Origin: Homoserinimonas aerilata
Lineage (GTDB): Bacteria; Actinomycetota; Actinomycetes; Actinomycetales; Microbacteriaceae
Direction of reading: 5' to 3'
NCBI RefSeq assembly: GCF_006716125.1
Contig: NZ_VFOM01000001.1
Coordinates: 1-64,000, forward strand
DNA: 64,000 nt
Part shown: piece after piece, positions 7,571-15,570 of the stretch
Numbering within the stretch: the first letter of the stretch is position 1
Layout: every line of letters starts with the position of its first letter
Notes under the pieces: model-generated
The model's input: only the letters and a program-made list of their open reading frames with translations
What the model was told of the DNA's origin: nothing
Database searches by the model: none
Made by a program: the position numbers and the translations under genes

Positions 7571-8872
7571 ATGAGTTCATCAGCCACGGCCACCAAGCCT
7601 CGAGCCACAGGCAAGGCCACGAGCGTCCGCTGGAGCATCGTCGTCGTGCTGTTCGTGTTCTACACGATCAACTGCATCGACCGCGCCGCCCTGGGTGTCG
7701 CGCTGCCATCGATCACAGAAGACTTCCACCTGTCCCCGACGATGCAGGGCGTCATCCTCAGTGCCTTCTTCTGGAGCTACTGCCTGCTGCAGATCCCCGG
7801 AGGCCTCGCCGCTGACAAATTCGGCCCGCGCCGAGTCATTGGCGTCGCCGCCGCCATCTGGGGTGCCTTCACCGCCTTTGCCGGCCTCGCCGTCAACGGC
7901 GTCATGCTCATCCTCGCCCGCGTCGGACTCGGCGCATTCGAGGCGCCCTACATGGCGTCCGCGAGCAAGCTTGTCGCAGCCTGGATGCCGCCCAAGCGTC
8001 GCGCCAGTGGCGTCACGCTCATCGACTCCGGGGCACCGCTGGGTGCCGCGATCGGCGGCCTTCTCATCGCCTGGCTGATCTCGACCACCGGGTCGTGGCG
8101 CTGGTCCTTCCTCATCATCGGTGTCTCGACAATCGTCATCGGCATCCTCGTAGCCCTCTACATCCGCAACAAGCCTCACGAGCACCCGCACGTCAACGAG
8201 CAGGAGATCGCCCTCATCGAGGTCCCGGCCGAAGCCGAGGGTGAGAAGCCTGGCCTGAGCAAAGCCAACATCGTCGCGATGGTCATCGGTCGTCTCGCCT
8301 GGGCGATGGTCTTCTGGGGTCTCGTCACCTGGGGCCCGAGCTACCTGAGCGCGGCCCGCGGGCTCGACCTCAAGGCCATGGGTTTCGCGATCTTCCTCAT
8401 CTTCCTCTGCGGCGCAATCGGAGAAATCCTCTCCGGCTTCCTCGCCGACCAGCTCCAGAAGCGCTTCTCCCGCAACGTCTCGTTCAAGCTCCTCTTCGGA
8501 GGCTCCGGGGCACTGAGTCTCGCCGCGCTCGTCGCGCTTCCGATGGTGTCGGATGCGGGAGTCGCCGTCGCCCTCCTCTGCGTCGGCGTGTTCTTCAACC
8601 TGTTCGGCGGCCTCTACTGGACCATCCCGGCGATGCTCGCCAAGCCTGACCGCGTCGGCCTCGTCGGCGGCGTCATGAACTTCGCCGGAACATCCGCCGG
8701 AATCATCGTGCCCATCGTGGCCGGAGTCCTCCTCGAGATCACGGGCGGCTACACCGCGGTGCTGATCTTCCTTGCCGGGGCAGCACTCGTCTACCTCGTC
8801 GGCTCACTGTCGATCAACTTCAACGGCACCAAGAAGAGCGACACGCAGGAGAAGGAACTGGCGCATGCCTGA
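7571..8872 (+). CDS. MFS transporter, ACS (anion:cation symporter) family
   Basis: A 433-residue 12-helix MFS carrier. The N terminus (NCIDRAALGVALPSITEDF) and the loop DKFGPRRVIG between helices 2 and 3 fit the ACS subfamily that imports hexuronates, glucarate, galactonate and related sugar acids with protons or sodium. That fits the surrounding kinase and aldolase genes and suggests it brings in the acid sugar or its lactone. A strong ribosome site (AAAGGAG) precedes the ATG. The stop lies inside the next gene's first codons (8-base overlap), indicating translational coupling. Confidence 0.85.
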   Translation: MSSSATATKPRATGKATSVRWSIVVVLFVFYTINCIDRAALGVALPSITEDFHLSPTMQGVILSAFFWSYCLLQIPGGLAADKFGPRRVIGVAAAIWGAFTAFAGLAVNGVMLILARVGLGAFEAPYMASASKLVAAWMPPKRRASGVTLIDSGAPLGAAIGGLLIAWLISTTGSWRWSFLIIGVSTIVIGILVALYIRNKPHEHPHVNEQEIALIEVPAEAEGEKPGLSKANIVAMVIGRLAWAMVFWGLVTWGPSYLSAARGLDLKAMGFAIFLIFLCGAIGEILSGFLADQLQKRFSRNVSFKLLFGGSGALSLAALVALPMVSDAGVAVALLCVGVFFNLFGGLYWTIPAMLAKPDRVGLVGGVMNFAGTSAGIIVPIVAGVLLEITGGYTAVLIFLAGAALVYLVGSLSINFNGTKKSDTQEKELAHA

Positions 8873-9815
8873 GACGGATGCCGCGGCGGCGGGCTATGAC
8901 GGACCCGTCATCGACGCCCACCACCACGTCTGGGACCTCCGACGCAACCTCCACCCCTGGCTGACCCCCGAGGGCAAAGTGGCACACCGCTACGGTGACT
9001 ACAGCGCCATCAAGCACGACTATCTGGCCGCCGACTTCCTCGACGACATCGAGGGCACGCCGGTCGAAGCCAGCGTGTACATGGAAGCCGAATGGGATCC
9101 GAGCGACCCTCTCGGCGAGGTCGAGTACATCCGTGAGATCAGTGCGACCACAGGCGTGCCGGGGGCGATGGCCGCGCAGGCGTGGCTGAACGCGCCGGAT
9201 CTGGCCGAAGTCCTCTCCTCCTACGCGGCGACGGGCATAGTGCGCAGCGTTCGGCACAAGCCCGGCGGCCCAGCGACACTCGCTGCCGTCGGAAGCGAGC
9301 GCACGCTCATGAGCGACGACGCGTGGAGGGCTGGCTACGCCCTCCTCGAGGAGCACGGGATGCACTTCGAGCTGCAGACACCGTGGTGGAACCTTCCCGA
9401 GGCCGTCGAACTGGCGAAGGACTTCCCGGCCACGACCCTCGTGATCAACCACTCCGGCGTGCTGCTCGACCGCGAGCCGGAAACGCTCGCAGGATGGCGC
9501 GCAGCCATCGACGCGGCCGCCGCCCTTCCGAATGTGGTGATCAAAGCATCCGGGCTCTGTGTCGAAGGCGTGCCGTGGAGTGTCGACCTCAACGCCCGCG
9601 TCGTGCTCGACATGGTTGCCGCTTTCGGGGCAGAGCGCGTCATGTTCGGCAGCAACTTTCCGGTCGACGGCATGTTCACGACATACCGCGGGCTGCTCGA
9701 CGGTTACCGCGAGATCACGAGCGTGCTCTCGGCATCTGAGCAGCGCGCGTTCTTCCACGATACGGCGGCGCGAGTGTACCGGCCGACGCCGATCGTGGGC
9801 GATTCAGTACTCTAG
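8865..9815 (+). CDS. Amidohydrolase (COG3618), probable sugar-acid lactonase
   Basis: A 316-residue TIM-barrel amidohydrolase of the 2-pyrone-4,6-dicarboxylate lactonase/L-rhamnono-lactonase group. The opening PVIDAHHHVWDL (residues about 12-23) is the HxH metal motif of the family; VINHSG (about 195) and FGSNFPVDG (about 263) are the usual second His and the Asp. The ATG chosen gives the canonical N terminus and an 8-base overlap with the transporter; longer forms would read far into that gene. In context it would open an imported lactone to the free acid before oxidation and phosphorylation. The substrate is not determined. Confidence 0.8.
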   Translation: MPETDAAAAGYDGPVIDAHHHVWDLRRNLHPWLTPEGKVAHRYGDYSAIKHDYLAADFLDDIEGTPVEASVYMEAEWDPSDPLGEVEYIREISATTGVPGAMAAQAWLNAPDLAEVLSSYAATGIVRSVRHKPGGPATLAAVGSERTLMSDDAWRAGYALLEEHGMHFELQTPWWNLPEAVELAKDFPATTLVINHSGVLLDREPETLAGWRAAIDAAAALPNVVIKASGLCVEGVPWSVDLNARVVLDMVAAFGAERVMFGSNFPVDGMFTTYRGLLDGYREITSVLSASEQRAFFHDTAARVYRPTPIVGDSVL

Positions 9816-9819
9816 GCGA

Positions 9820-10623
9820 ATGGCCCAGAACCCGACCTCGGAAGCGCCGCTCATTCCCGAGCAGCGTAGGGAGAAGATACTGCGCCAGCTGCACCGGGAG
9901 CAGGTTCTGAGCGTCCACCAGCTCACCGAGATGCTGGGGGTCTCCCATATGACGGTGCGGCGAGACATCGCCGCACTGGAGACGGATGGGAAGGCCCTCG
10001 GCATCCCGGGCGGCGTGCGGCTGGCGAGCCATGTGCGTACCGAACCGAGCCGCGTCGACAAGTCGGCGCTCGAGCCGCAGCGAAAGGCAGGCATCGCACG
10101 CGTCGCCGCCGGGCTCATCCGCGACGAGATGGTGATCTATCTGGATGCGGGAACAACGACGCTCGCGATCGTCCCGCACCTCGCGGGCCTCACAGGGCTC
10201 ACCGTCATCACCAATGACTTCGCCATCGTCGACGAGCTGTCGCTGCTCGGCGGCGTCGAGGCCGTGCACATCGGCGGTCAGGTCGAATGGGCCAACCGTT
10301 CCACCGTCGGAACGATAGCGGCGCGCACGCTCGCACGGCTCAACACCGATCTTGCCTTCATCAGCGCGAGCTCGTGGAGTATGCACCACGGCGTGACAAC
10401 CCCGTCGCCGGGCAAGGTCGAGGTGAAGATGGCGGCCATCTCGTCGACCTCCGACGCGGTGCTCGTCGCCGACAGCTCCAAGTACGGCACCTTCAGCATG
10501 TATTCGGCGGTCGAGCTGCGTGAGTTCAGCTCCATCGTGACCGACTCCGAGCTGAGCGAGGGGGCCGCGGAGGGCATCCGCGCCCTCGATGTCGAGCTCA
10601 CGCTCGCGCCCCCGGCGGAATAG
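9820..10623 (+). CDS. DeoR/GlpR-family transcriptional regulator
   Basis: A 267-residue regulator. The N-terminal winged helix (EQRREKILRQLHREQVLSV, then VSHMTVRRDIAALE, residues about 13-55) is the DeoR signature; the C-terminal half is the DeoRC sugar-phosphate-binding fold (YLDAGTTTLAIVPHLAG, residues about 107-123). These proteins normally repress a sugar operon and release DNA on binding a phosphorylated intermediate, here presumably a product of the DUF1537 kinase. A TACTCT -10 box sits exactly 6 bases before the ATG, so it may also be transcribed on its own as a leaderless message. Confidence 0.9.
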   Translation: MAQNPTSEAPLIPEQRREKILRQLHREQVLSVHQLTEMLGVSHMTVRRDIAALETDGKALGIPGGVRLASHVRTEPSRVDKSALEPQRKAGIARVAAGLIRDEMVIYLDAGTTTLAIVPHLAGLTGLTVITNDFAIVDELSLLGGVEAVHIGGQVEWANRSTVGTIAARTLARLNTDLAFISASSWSMHHGVTTPSPGKVEVKMAAISSTSDAVLVADSSKYGTFSMYSAVELREFSSIVTDSELSEGAAEGIRALDVELTLAPPAE

Positions 10624-10684
10624 CGAGCGACGATCCGTCGGCACTCCTGCGGGGTCGGTGGTGCCGCCTACAATTGGGCGGGAC

Positions 10685-13093
10685 ATGACCTTCATCCCCA
10701 CCGCTCCCGACCTCCTCGACGGCCTCAACCCGCAGCAGAGGCAGGCCGTCGACTATCGCGGCCCTTCGCTGCTCATTCTCGCGGGTGCCGGCTCCGGCAA
10801 GACGAGCGTGCTGACGCGCCGCATTGCGAGCCTGCTGCAGAATCAGGATGCCTGGCCGAGCCAGATCCTCGCCATCACGTTCACCAACAAGGCCGCCGCC
10901 GAGATGCGCGACCGTGTGGAGGGTCTCATCGGGCAGGCCGCCGAGGGCATGTGGATCTCCACCTTCCACTCCGCCTGCGTGCGCATTCTGCGCCGCGAGG
11001 CCGAGAACTTCGGCTTCACCAAGAACTTCACCATCTACGACTCCGCCGACTCGCGCGCACTCATCAAGCGCATCATCAAGGAGCTCGATGCGGATGCCTT
11101 CGGCTTCACGGTCAGTTCTGTCGCGTCCAAGATCTCCCGCCTCAAGAACGAGCTCAACGACGTCGAGTCCTACGCCCGCAACGCCAACTTCAACGACCCG
11201 GCCGAGCGCGTGTTCGCCGAGATCTTCCGCACGTACACGCGCGAGCTGCAGCGGGCGAACGCGTTCGACTTCGATGACCTCATCGGACAGACGGTCTACC
11301 TGTTCCGGGCGTTCCCGCAGGTGGCGGCCGTCTACCAGCGGCGCTTCCGGCACATTCTCGTCGACGAGTACCAGGACACGAACCACGCCCAGTACTCCCT
11401 CATCCGCGAACTGACCAGGCCCGTCGAGGCGCATGTCGCCGCCGAGCTGGAGGCGGGCGAGGGCTACCGCAGCTCGCAGCGCGACGCCACCGGCGGCATC
11501 CCGGGCGCGAGCCTCACCGTCGTCGGCGACTCCGACCAGTCCATCTATGCGTTCCGCGGGGCGGACATCCGCAATATCGTCGAGTTCGAGCGCGACTTTC
11601 CCAACTCGACCGTGATCCTGCTTGAGCAGAACTACCGCTCGACCCAGAACATCCTGAGCGCAGCCAATGCGGTGATCGCCAACAACTTCGACCGCAAGGA
11701 GAAGAACCTCTTCACGACGGTCGGCGATGGTGAGAAGATCGTCGGCTTCACCGGGTACAGCCAGCACGACGAGGCGCAGTTCATCGCCGACGAGATCGGT
11801 GTGCTGCACGAGGGCGGCATGGACTACAAGGACATGGCAGTGTTCTACCGCACCAACGCGCAGACGCGAGCGCTGGAGGAGATCTTCATCCGCTCCGCCA
11901 TCCCGTACCGCGTGCTCGGCGGCACCAAGTTCTACGAGCGCGCCGAGATCAAGGACGTCATGGCGTACCTCACGGCCGTCGCCAACCCGGCCGACCCGCT
12001 CGCCCTGCGCCGCATCATGAACGTGCCCAAGCGCGGCATCGGCCCGGCCACCGAGGCGGCGCTGCAGAACCATGCCGACAAGAACGAGCAGATGCTGCGC
12101 GACTCGCTGCGACAGGTCGACGAGCTGGGGCTCGGGCCGAAGGTGACGGCCGCCATCCAGGGTCTCGCCGCGACCCTCGACCAGGCGACCCTCGTGGTCG
12201 AGACCGCGAAGGTGGCCGACATTCTCGAAGGGCTGCTCAAGCAGACCGGATTCGTGGATGCGCTGCGCGCGTCACGAGACCCGCAAGACGAGGCGCGGGC
12301 TGAGAACGTCGAAGAGCTCCTCGCGCAGACGAAGGAGTTCGGCACGCGCAACCCGGAGGGCACGCTGCTCGACTTCCTCACCGAGGTGTCGCTTGTGGCG
12401 GCCGCCGATGACCTTGACGACTCCAGCGGAACCGTCTCGCTCATGACGCTGCACACCGCGAAGGGCCTCGAATACGATGCCGTATTCCTCGCCGGCGTGG
12501 AGGAGGGGCTGCTGCCGCACCAGATGTCGGCGGGCGAACCGGGCGGCCCGGCCGAGGAGCGACGCCTCTTCTATGTGGGAATCACGCGCGCCCGCCAGCG
12601 CCTCTACCTGTCACTCGCCATGACGCGTGCCCAGTTCGGCGACGTCAACGTGGCCATGCCGAGCCGCTACCTGCAGGAGATTCCCACCGAGCTCATCGAC
12701 TGGCGGCAGTCGCCGGGCATGGCCAACTCGCGCGGTGGCACGCAGCCGCGGGCGATCAACGCGCGGCGCGGGGAGCTCGGCTCCTCCGGTTCGGGCCTCA
12801 GTAGCGGCGGTTCCGGCTACGGCTTCTCGACCGGCCCGAGCGCGACGGCGTTGGCCCGCGCGGCCAAGAACGCCGAGAACAAGACCCAGTGGGCGAACCG
12901 CGTCACCAGCACGGTGCGCGACAACGGCGACCTCAAGCTGGCCGTAGGCGACCGCATCCGCCACGACGACTTCGGGGAGGGGCGCGTGTCATCCGTCACC
13001 GACAACGGCGCCAAGAGCATCGCCGAGGTGCAGTTCGACACGGCCGGCCGCAAGCGTCTCCTCGTCAAGATTTCTCCGATTGAGAAGCTATAG
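10685..13093 (+). CDS. pcrA: ATP-dependent DNA helicase PcrA/UvrD
   Basis: An 802-residue superfamily 1A helicase of normal length, acting in repair and replication restart. Motif I is AGAGSGKTSVLTRR (residues about 31-44), motif II is VDEYQDTN (about 226-233), motif IV-region QNYRST is present, motif V is LHTAKGLEYDAVF and motif VI is FYVGITRARQRL (about 630). After a glycine/serine-rich linker the C terminus carries the Tudor-like domain of PcrA (VGDRIRHDDFGEGRV) that contacts RNA polymerase. The ATG chosen gives MTFIPTAP and follows a TACAAT -10 candidate (10669-10674) by 10 bases. It stands apart from the acid-sugar cluster. Confidence 0.95.
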   Translation: MTFIPTAPDLLDGLNPQQRQAVDYRGPSLLILAGAGSGKTSVLTRRIASLLQNQDAWPSQILAITFTNKAAAEMRDRVEGLIGQAAEGMWISTFHSACVRILRREAENFGFTKNFTIYDSADSRALIKRIIKELDADAFGFTVSSVASKISRLKNELNDVESYARNANFNDPAERVFAEIFRTYTRELQRANAFDFDDLIGQTVYLFRAFPQVAAVYQRRFRHILVDEYQDTNHAQYSLIRELTRPVEAHVAAELEAGEGYRSSQRDATGGIPGASLTVVGDSDQSIYAFRGADIRNIVEFERDFPNSTVILLEQNYRSTQNILSAANAVIANNFDRKEKNLFTTVGDGEKIVGFTGYSQHDEAQFIADEIGVLHEGGMDYKDMAVFYRTNAQTRALEEIFIRSAIPYRVLGGTKFYERAEIKDVMAYLTAVANPADPLALRRIMNVPKRGIGPATEAALQNHADKNEQMLRDSLRQVDELGLGPKVTAAIQGLAATLDQATLVVETAKVADILEGLLKQTGFVDALRASRDPQDEARAENVEELLAQTKEFGTRNPEGTLLDFLTEVSLVAAADDLDDSSGTVSLMTLHTAKGLEYDAVFLAGVEEGLLPHQMSAGEPGGPAEERRLFYVGITRARQRLYLSLAMTRAQFGDVNVAMPSRYLQEIPTELIDWRQSPGMANSRGGTQPRAINARRGELGSSGSGLSSGGSGYGFSTGPSATALARAAKNAENKTQWANRVTSTVRDNGDLKLAVGDRIRHDDFGEGRVSSVTDNGAKSIAEVQFDTAGRKRLLVKISPIEKL

Positions 13094-13177
13094 CTTCGCC
13101 TTCTTGTCTGATTGCCGCTTCGCGCCAATCCCCATCGAGAAGCTGTAACTCTCTGCGCGCCGCGGGCATCCGCCATC

Positions 13178-13241
13178 GTTGTGCGGGTTTTGTGTCATTG
13201 CGCGTGCCCTGACGCGCACAACGACACAAAACCCGCACAAC
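13178..13241. repeat. Family-C long inverted repeat
   Basis: A 64-base near-perfect palindrome. The left arm begins GTTGTGCGGGTTTTGTGTC and the right arm is its reverse complement with two base changes near the centre (ATTGCGCGTG against CGCGCACAAC). It fills most of the 176-base gap between the pcrA and ribonuclease genes and has no T tract, so it is more likely a mobile-type palindromic element than a plain terminator. Just before it a decayed direct repeat (ATTGAGAAGCTATAGC and ATCGAGAAGCTGTAAC) looks like a partial duplication of the pcrA 3' end. Confidence 0.85.
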
Positions 13242-13269
13242 GTCACCCGCGGCCCGTAACGTGGATCCC

Positions 13270-14685
13270 ATGCCGCTCACAAAACTGCGATCGAATGTCG
13301 GCGGCGAGGTGGCGGATGCCCTGGCCGGCCTGCGCACGGATCTGCCGGATGCCTTCCCCGAGGCTGTCGAGGCGGAGGCCCGGCGAGCAGTCGACGCGGC
13401 AGAAATGCCCGACGACGACCTGAGCGGGGTGCCGTTCGTGACCCTCGACCCGGCGGGCTCCACCGATCTCGACCAGGCGCTGCACATCGAGCGCGCCGGC
13501 GACGGCTTCACCGTTCTGTACGCGATCGCTGACGTGCCCGCGTTCGTCGCGCCCGGCGGGGCGGTCGACGCGGAGGCGCGACGCCGCGGCCAGACGATCT
13601 ACGCGCCCGATGGCCGCATCCCGCTGCATCCGCCCGTCATCAGCGAGGGCGCCGCAAGCCTGCTCGAGGGTCAGGAGCGGGGCGCGTTCGTGTGGCGCTT
13701 CGAGCTCGACCATGCCGGCAGGGTGACGGATGCCTCGCTGCGGCGGGCGCGCATCCGCAGCACCTGGCAGGGGTCGTATGAGGAGGCTCAGGCCCACGTG
13801 GATGCCGGCGGCGACGAGCTGCTGTCGCTGCTGCAGGAGGTGGGCGAGCTGCGCATCGCTCTGGAGCGCGAGCGCGGCGGGGCGAGCCTGAACCGCCCTG
13901 AGCAGGAGATCGTGGAGGAGGGCGGCCACTACCGGCTGGTGCGGCGCGCGACCCTCCCGGTGGAGGGTTGGAATGCGCAACTGTCACTCATGACGGGGAT
14001 GGCGGCGGCCGACATGATGCTGTCGGCCGGGGTGGGCATCCTGCGCACAATGCCGGCGCCCGACGCGCAGGTGATCGAGGCGTTCCGCATCCAGGTGGCG
14101 GCGCTCGGCCGGGAGTGGCCGACCGGGATGGCGTACGGCGAGTACCTGCGCACCCTGCCGCAGGATGACCCTGTGACGCCGGCGATCATCCAGGCGGCGG
14201 CGAAGCTGTTTCGTGGGGCCGGGTACACGGTGCTCGACGGGCCGGTCGACCCTGCGACTGTCGTGCAGGCGGCCATCGGTGCGCCGTACGCGCATGTGAC
14301 GGCGCCGCTGCGCCGGCTGGTCGACCGTTTCGTGCTGCTCGTGTGCGAGGCCGTGTCTCAGGGGCGGCCCGTGCCGGGGTGGGTGACGGATGCCCTTGCG
14401 AGCCTCCCCGGGATCATGGCCGAATCGGGGCGGCTCGCCTCCCGGGTCGACAGCGGCGCCATCGCGATCGTCGAGGCGGCGGTGCTGGCCGACCGGGTGG
14501 CGGAGAGTTTCGACGCCGTCGTGGTGTCGGCGAACGACTCGCACGGCACGATCCAGCTGCTGGACCCGGCCGTCACGGCCCGCTGCGATGGCGCGCTCAC
14601 GGCGGGCGAGCGGGTGACGGCGACCCTCGTGACGGCGGATGTGGCATCCGGAACCGTGCTGTTCAGAGTCACCGCTCCGCGCTGA
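13270..14685 (+). CDS. RNB-domain ribonuclease (RNase II family)
   Basis: A 471-residue 3'-5' exoribonuclease of the RNase II/R catalytic (RNB) family, acting on RNA in the cytoplasm. FVTLDPAGSTDLDQAL (residues about 57-72) contains the cluster of acidic metal ligands; YAIADVPAFV and the distal Arg motif region (APYAHVTAPLRRLVDRF, about 337-353) are also typical. It is shorter than E. coli RNase II and lacks obvious cold-shock domains at the N terminus and S1 at the C terminus, as is usual for the short actinobacterial form. The ATG is preferred over a GTG 9 bases earlier because a TAACGT -10 box ends 7 bases before it and covers that GTG (leaderless). It overlaps the convergent downstream gene by 17 bases. 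Confidence 0.9.
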   Translation: MPLTKLRSNVGGEVADALAGLRTDLPDAFPEAVEAEARRAVDAAEMPDDDLSGVPFVTLDPAGSTDLDQALHIERAGDGFTVLYAIADVPAFVAPGGAVDAEARRRGQTIYAPDGRIPLHPPVISEGAASLLEGQERGAFVWRFELDHAGRVTDASLRRARIRSTWQGSYEEAQAHVDAGGDELLSLLQEVGELRIALERERGGASLNRPEQEIVEEGGHYRLVRRATLPVEGWNAQLSLMTGMAAADMMLSAGVGILRTMPAPDAQVIEAFRIQVAALGREWPTGMAYGEYLRTLPQDDPVTPAIIQAAAKLFRGAGYTVLDGPVDPATVVQAAIGAPYAHVTAPLRRLVDRFVLLVCEAVSQGRPVPGWVTDALASLPGIMAESGRLASRVDSGAIAIVEAAVLADRVAESFDAVVVSANDSHGTIQLLDPAVTARCDGALTAGERVTATLVTADVASGTVLFRVTAPR

Positions 14686-15421
14686 CCAGTTGCTGGCCAT
14701 CCCAGCTCACATCGACCGAGTTCATTCCCATGGCGAGGCCGCCGTTGGGGCCGAACTCGGATTCGGGGATGCAGGAGAGCGCCCACCCTGCCGAGCCGTC
14801 TGTCGCGAGCAGGCAGATGTCGCCGTCCGTGTTGCGGACCGCGTAGGCGTTGCCGTTGACGGTCGCGTCGACGAGTCGCACAGACTCGGGAATGACGGAC
14901 ATTGATTCCGCGAGCTCAGGGGTGATGGTGAGATCGTTGCTCGTCCAGGGGCGGTCGAGCAGCGCGAGGGCCGAGGCGAGGCGTTCGTCGGCGGCGGCCT
15001 GCTCGGCCGGGTTGAGTTGCGGGCGCAGCGAGTCGGTGACGGGAGGAGGTGCCGCCACTGCGCCAAGGTCCTCAGGCGCGCCCGGATGCTGCTGCGCCAC
15101 GGATGCGACGGCGAAGCCGAGCCCGAAGCAGGCGACCATGCCGGCGGCGATGGCGATGCGCGGCCAGAGCCTGCGCTTGGGCGGGGTTGTCGTCGGCTCT
15201 TCTGCGGGCCAGGGCTGCTCTGCGGTTTCGGGCGCCGAGGCATCCGGCTCGGTGACTGCGGCTGCGTCTGCGTCTGCGTCTGCGTCTGTGGGCGTCGCCG
15301 CCGCAAGCTCCTGCAGCCGGAGCCGCGCGTCAGCGGCGGCCTGTTCGTCGTCGGCGTTGCGGGTGCGACCGTAAGCGGTGGCGCGCAGTCTCTGTAGCTC
15401 GTGCGCGGCATCCGGGGTCAT
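14669..15421 (-). CDS. Hypothetical single-pass membrane protein
   Basis: A 250-residue protein I cannot assign. A cytoplasmic N terminus of about 90 residues is rich in Ala, Asp, Pro and Thr with a (DA) run encoded by a hexamer repeat (about 15258-15290, unit CTGCGT on the plus strand). One transmembrane helix follows (IAIAAGMVACFGLGFAVASVA, residues about 93-113), then an extracytoplasmic domain of about 135 residues with two cysteines (CLLATDG and CIPES) that could form a disulfide. The layout resembles anti-sigma-like or sensor membrane proteins, but no sigma factor is adjacent. A TAGGCT -10 box lies 6 bases before the ATG on the minus strand (leaderless). Confidence 0.7.
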   Translation of the reverse strand: MTPDAAHELQRLRATAYGRTRNADDEQAAADARLRLQELAAATPTDADADADAAAVTEPDASAPETAEQPWPAEEPTTTPPKRRLWPRIAIAAGMVACFGLGFAVASVAQQHPGAPEDLGAVAAPPPVTDSLRPQLNPAEQAAADERLASALALLDRPWTSNDLTITPELAESMSVIPESVRLVDATVNGNAYAVRNTDGDICLLATDGSAGWALSCIPESEFGPNGGLAMGMNSVDVSWDGQQLVSAER

Positions 15422-15491
15422 CGTTCCAGCCTAGGGCGGCGGTTGCGGGGCGTCGACAGGCTCCGGATGCGCGCCCGTCGAGAAATAGAGG

Positions 15492-15534
15492 GTGACAGAT
15501 CACGAGACGGCGAATATAGTTGGTGTACTGACTA
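15492..15534 (+). promoter_or_regulatory. Gentisate operon promoter with overlapping MarR-type operator
   Basis: GTGACA (15492-15497) and TATAGT (15515-15520) are separated by exactly 17 bases, a near-consensus sigma-70/SigA promoter. TAGTTGGTGTACTGACTA (15517-15534) is a dyad of the form TAGTnnGTnnACnnACTA and covers the end of the -10 box and the start region. The position suits a repressor blocking polymerase; the MarR protein encoded at the end of the operon is the obvious candidate. The gap between the two start codons here (15422-15570) holds no gene. Confidence 0.75.
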
Positions 15535-15570
15535 ATCGGCGGCGATGCCGCGTCGGAGAGGACGACTGCA

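Noticed and set aside
13261..13269. GTG start for the RNB ribonuclease
   Set aside because: The GTG is inside the TAACGT -10 box (13257-13262); the ATG at 13270 has the correct leaderless spacing.
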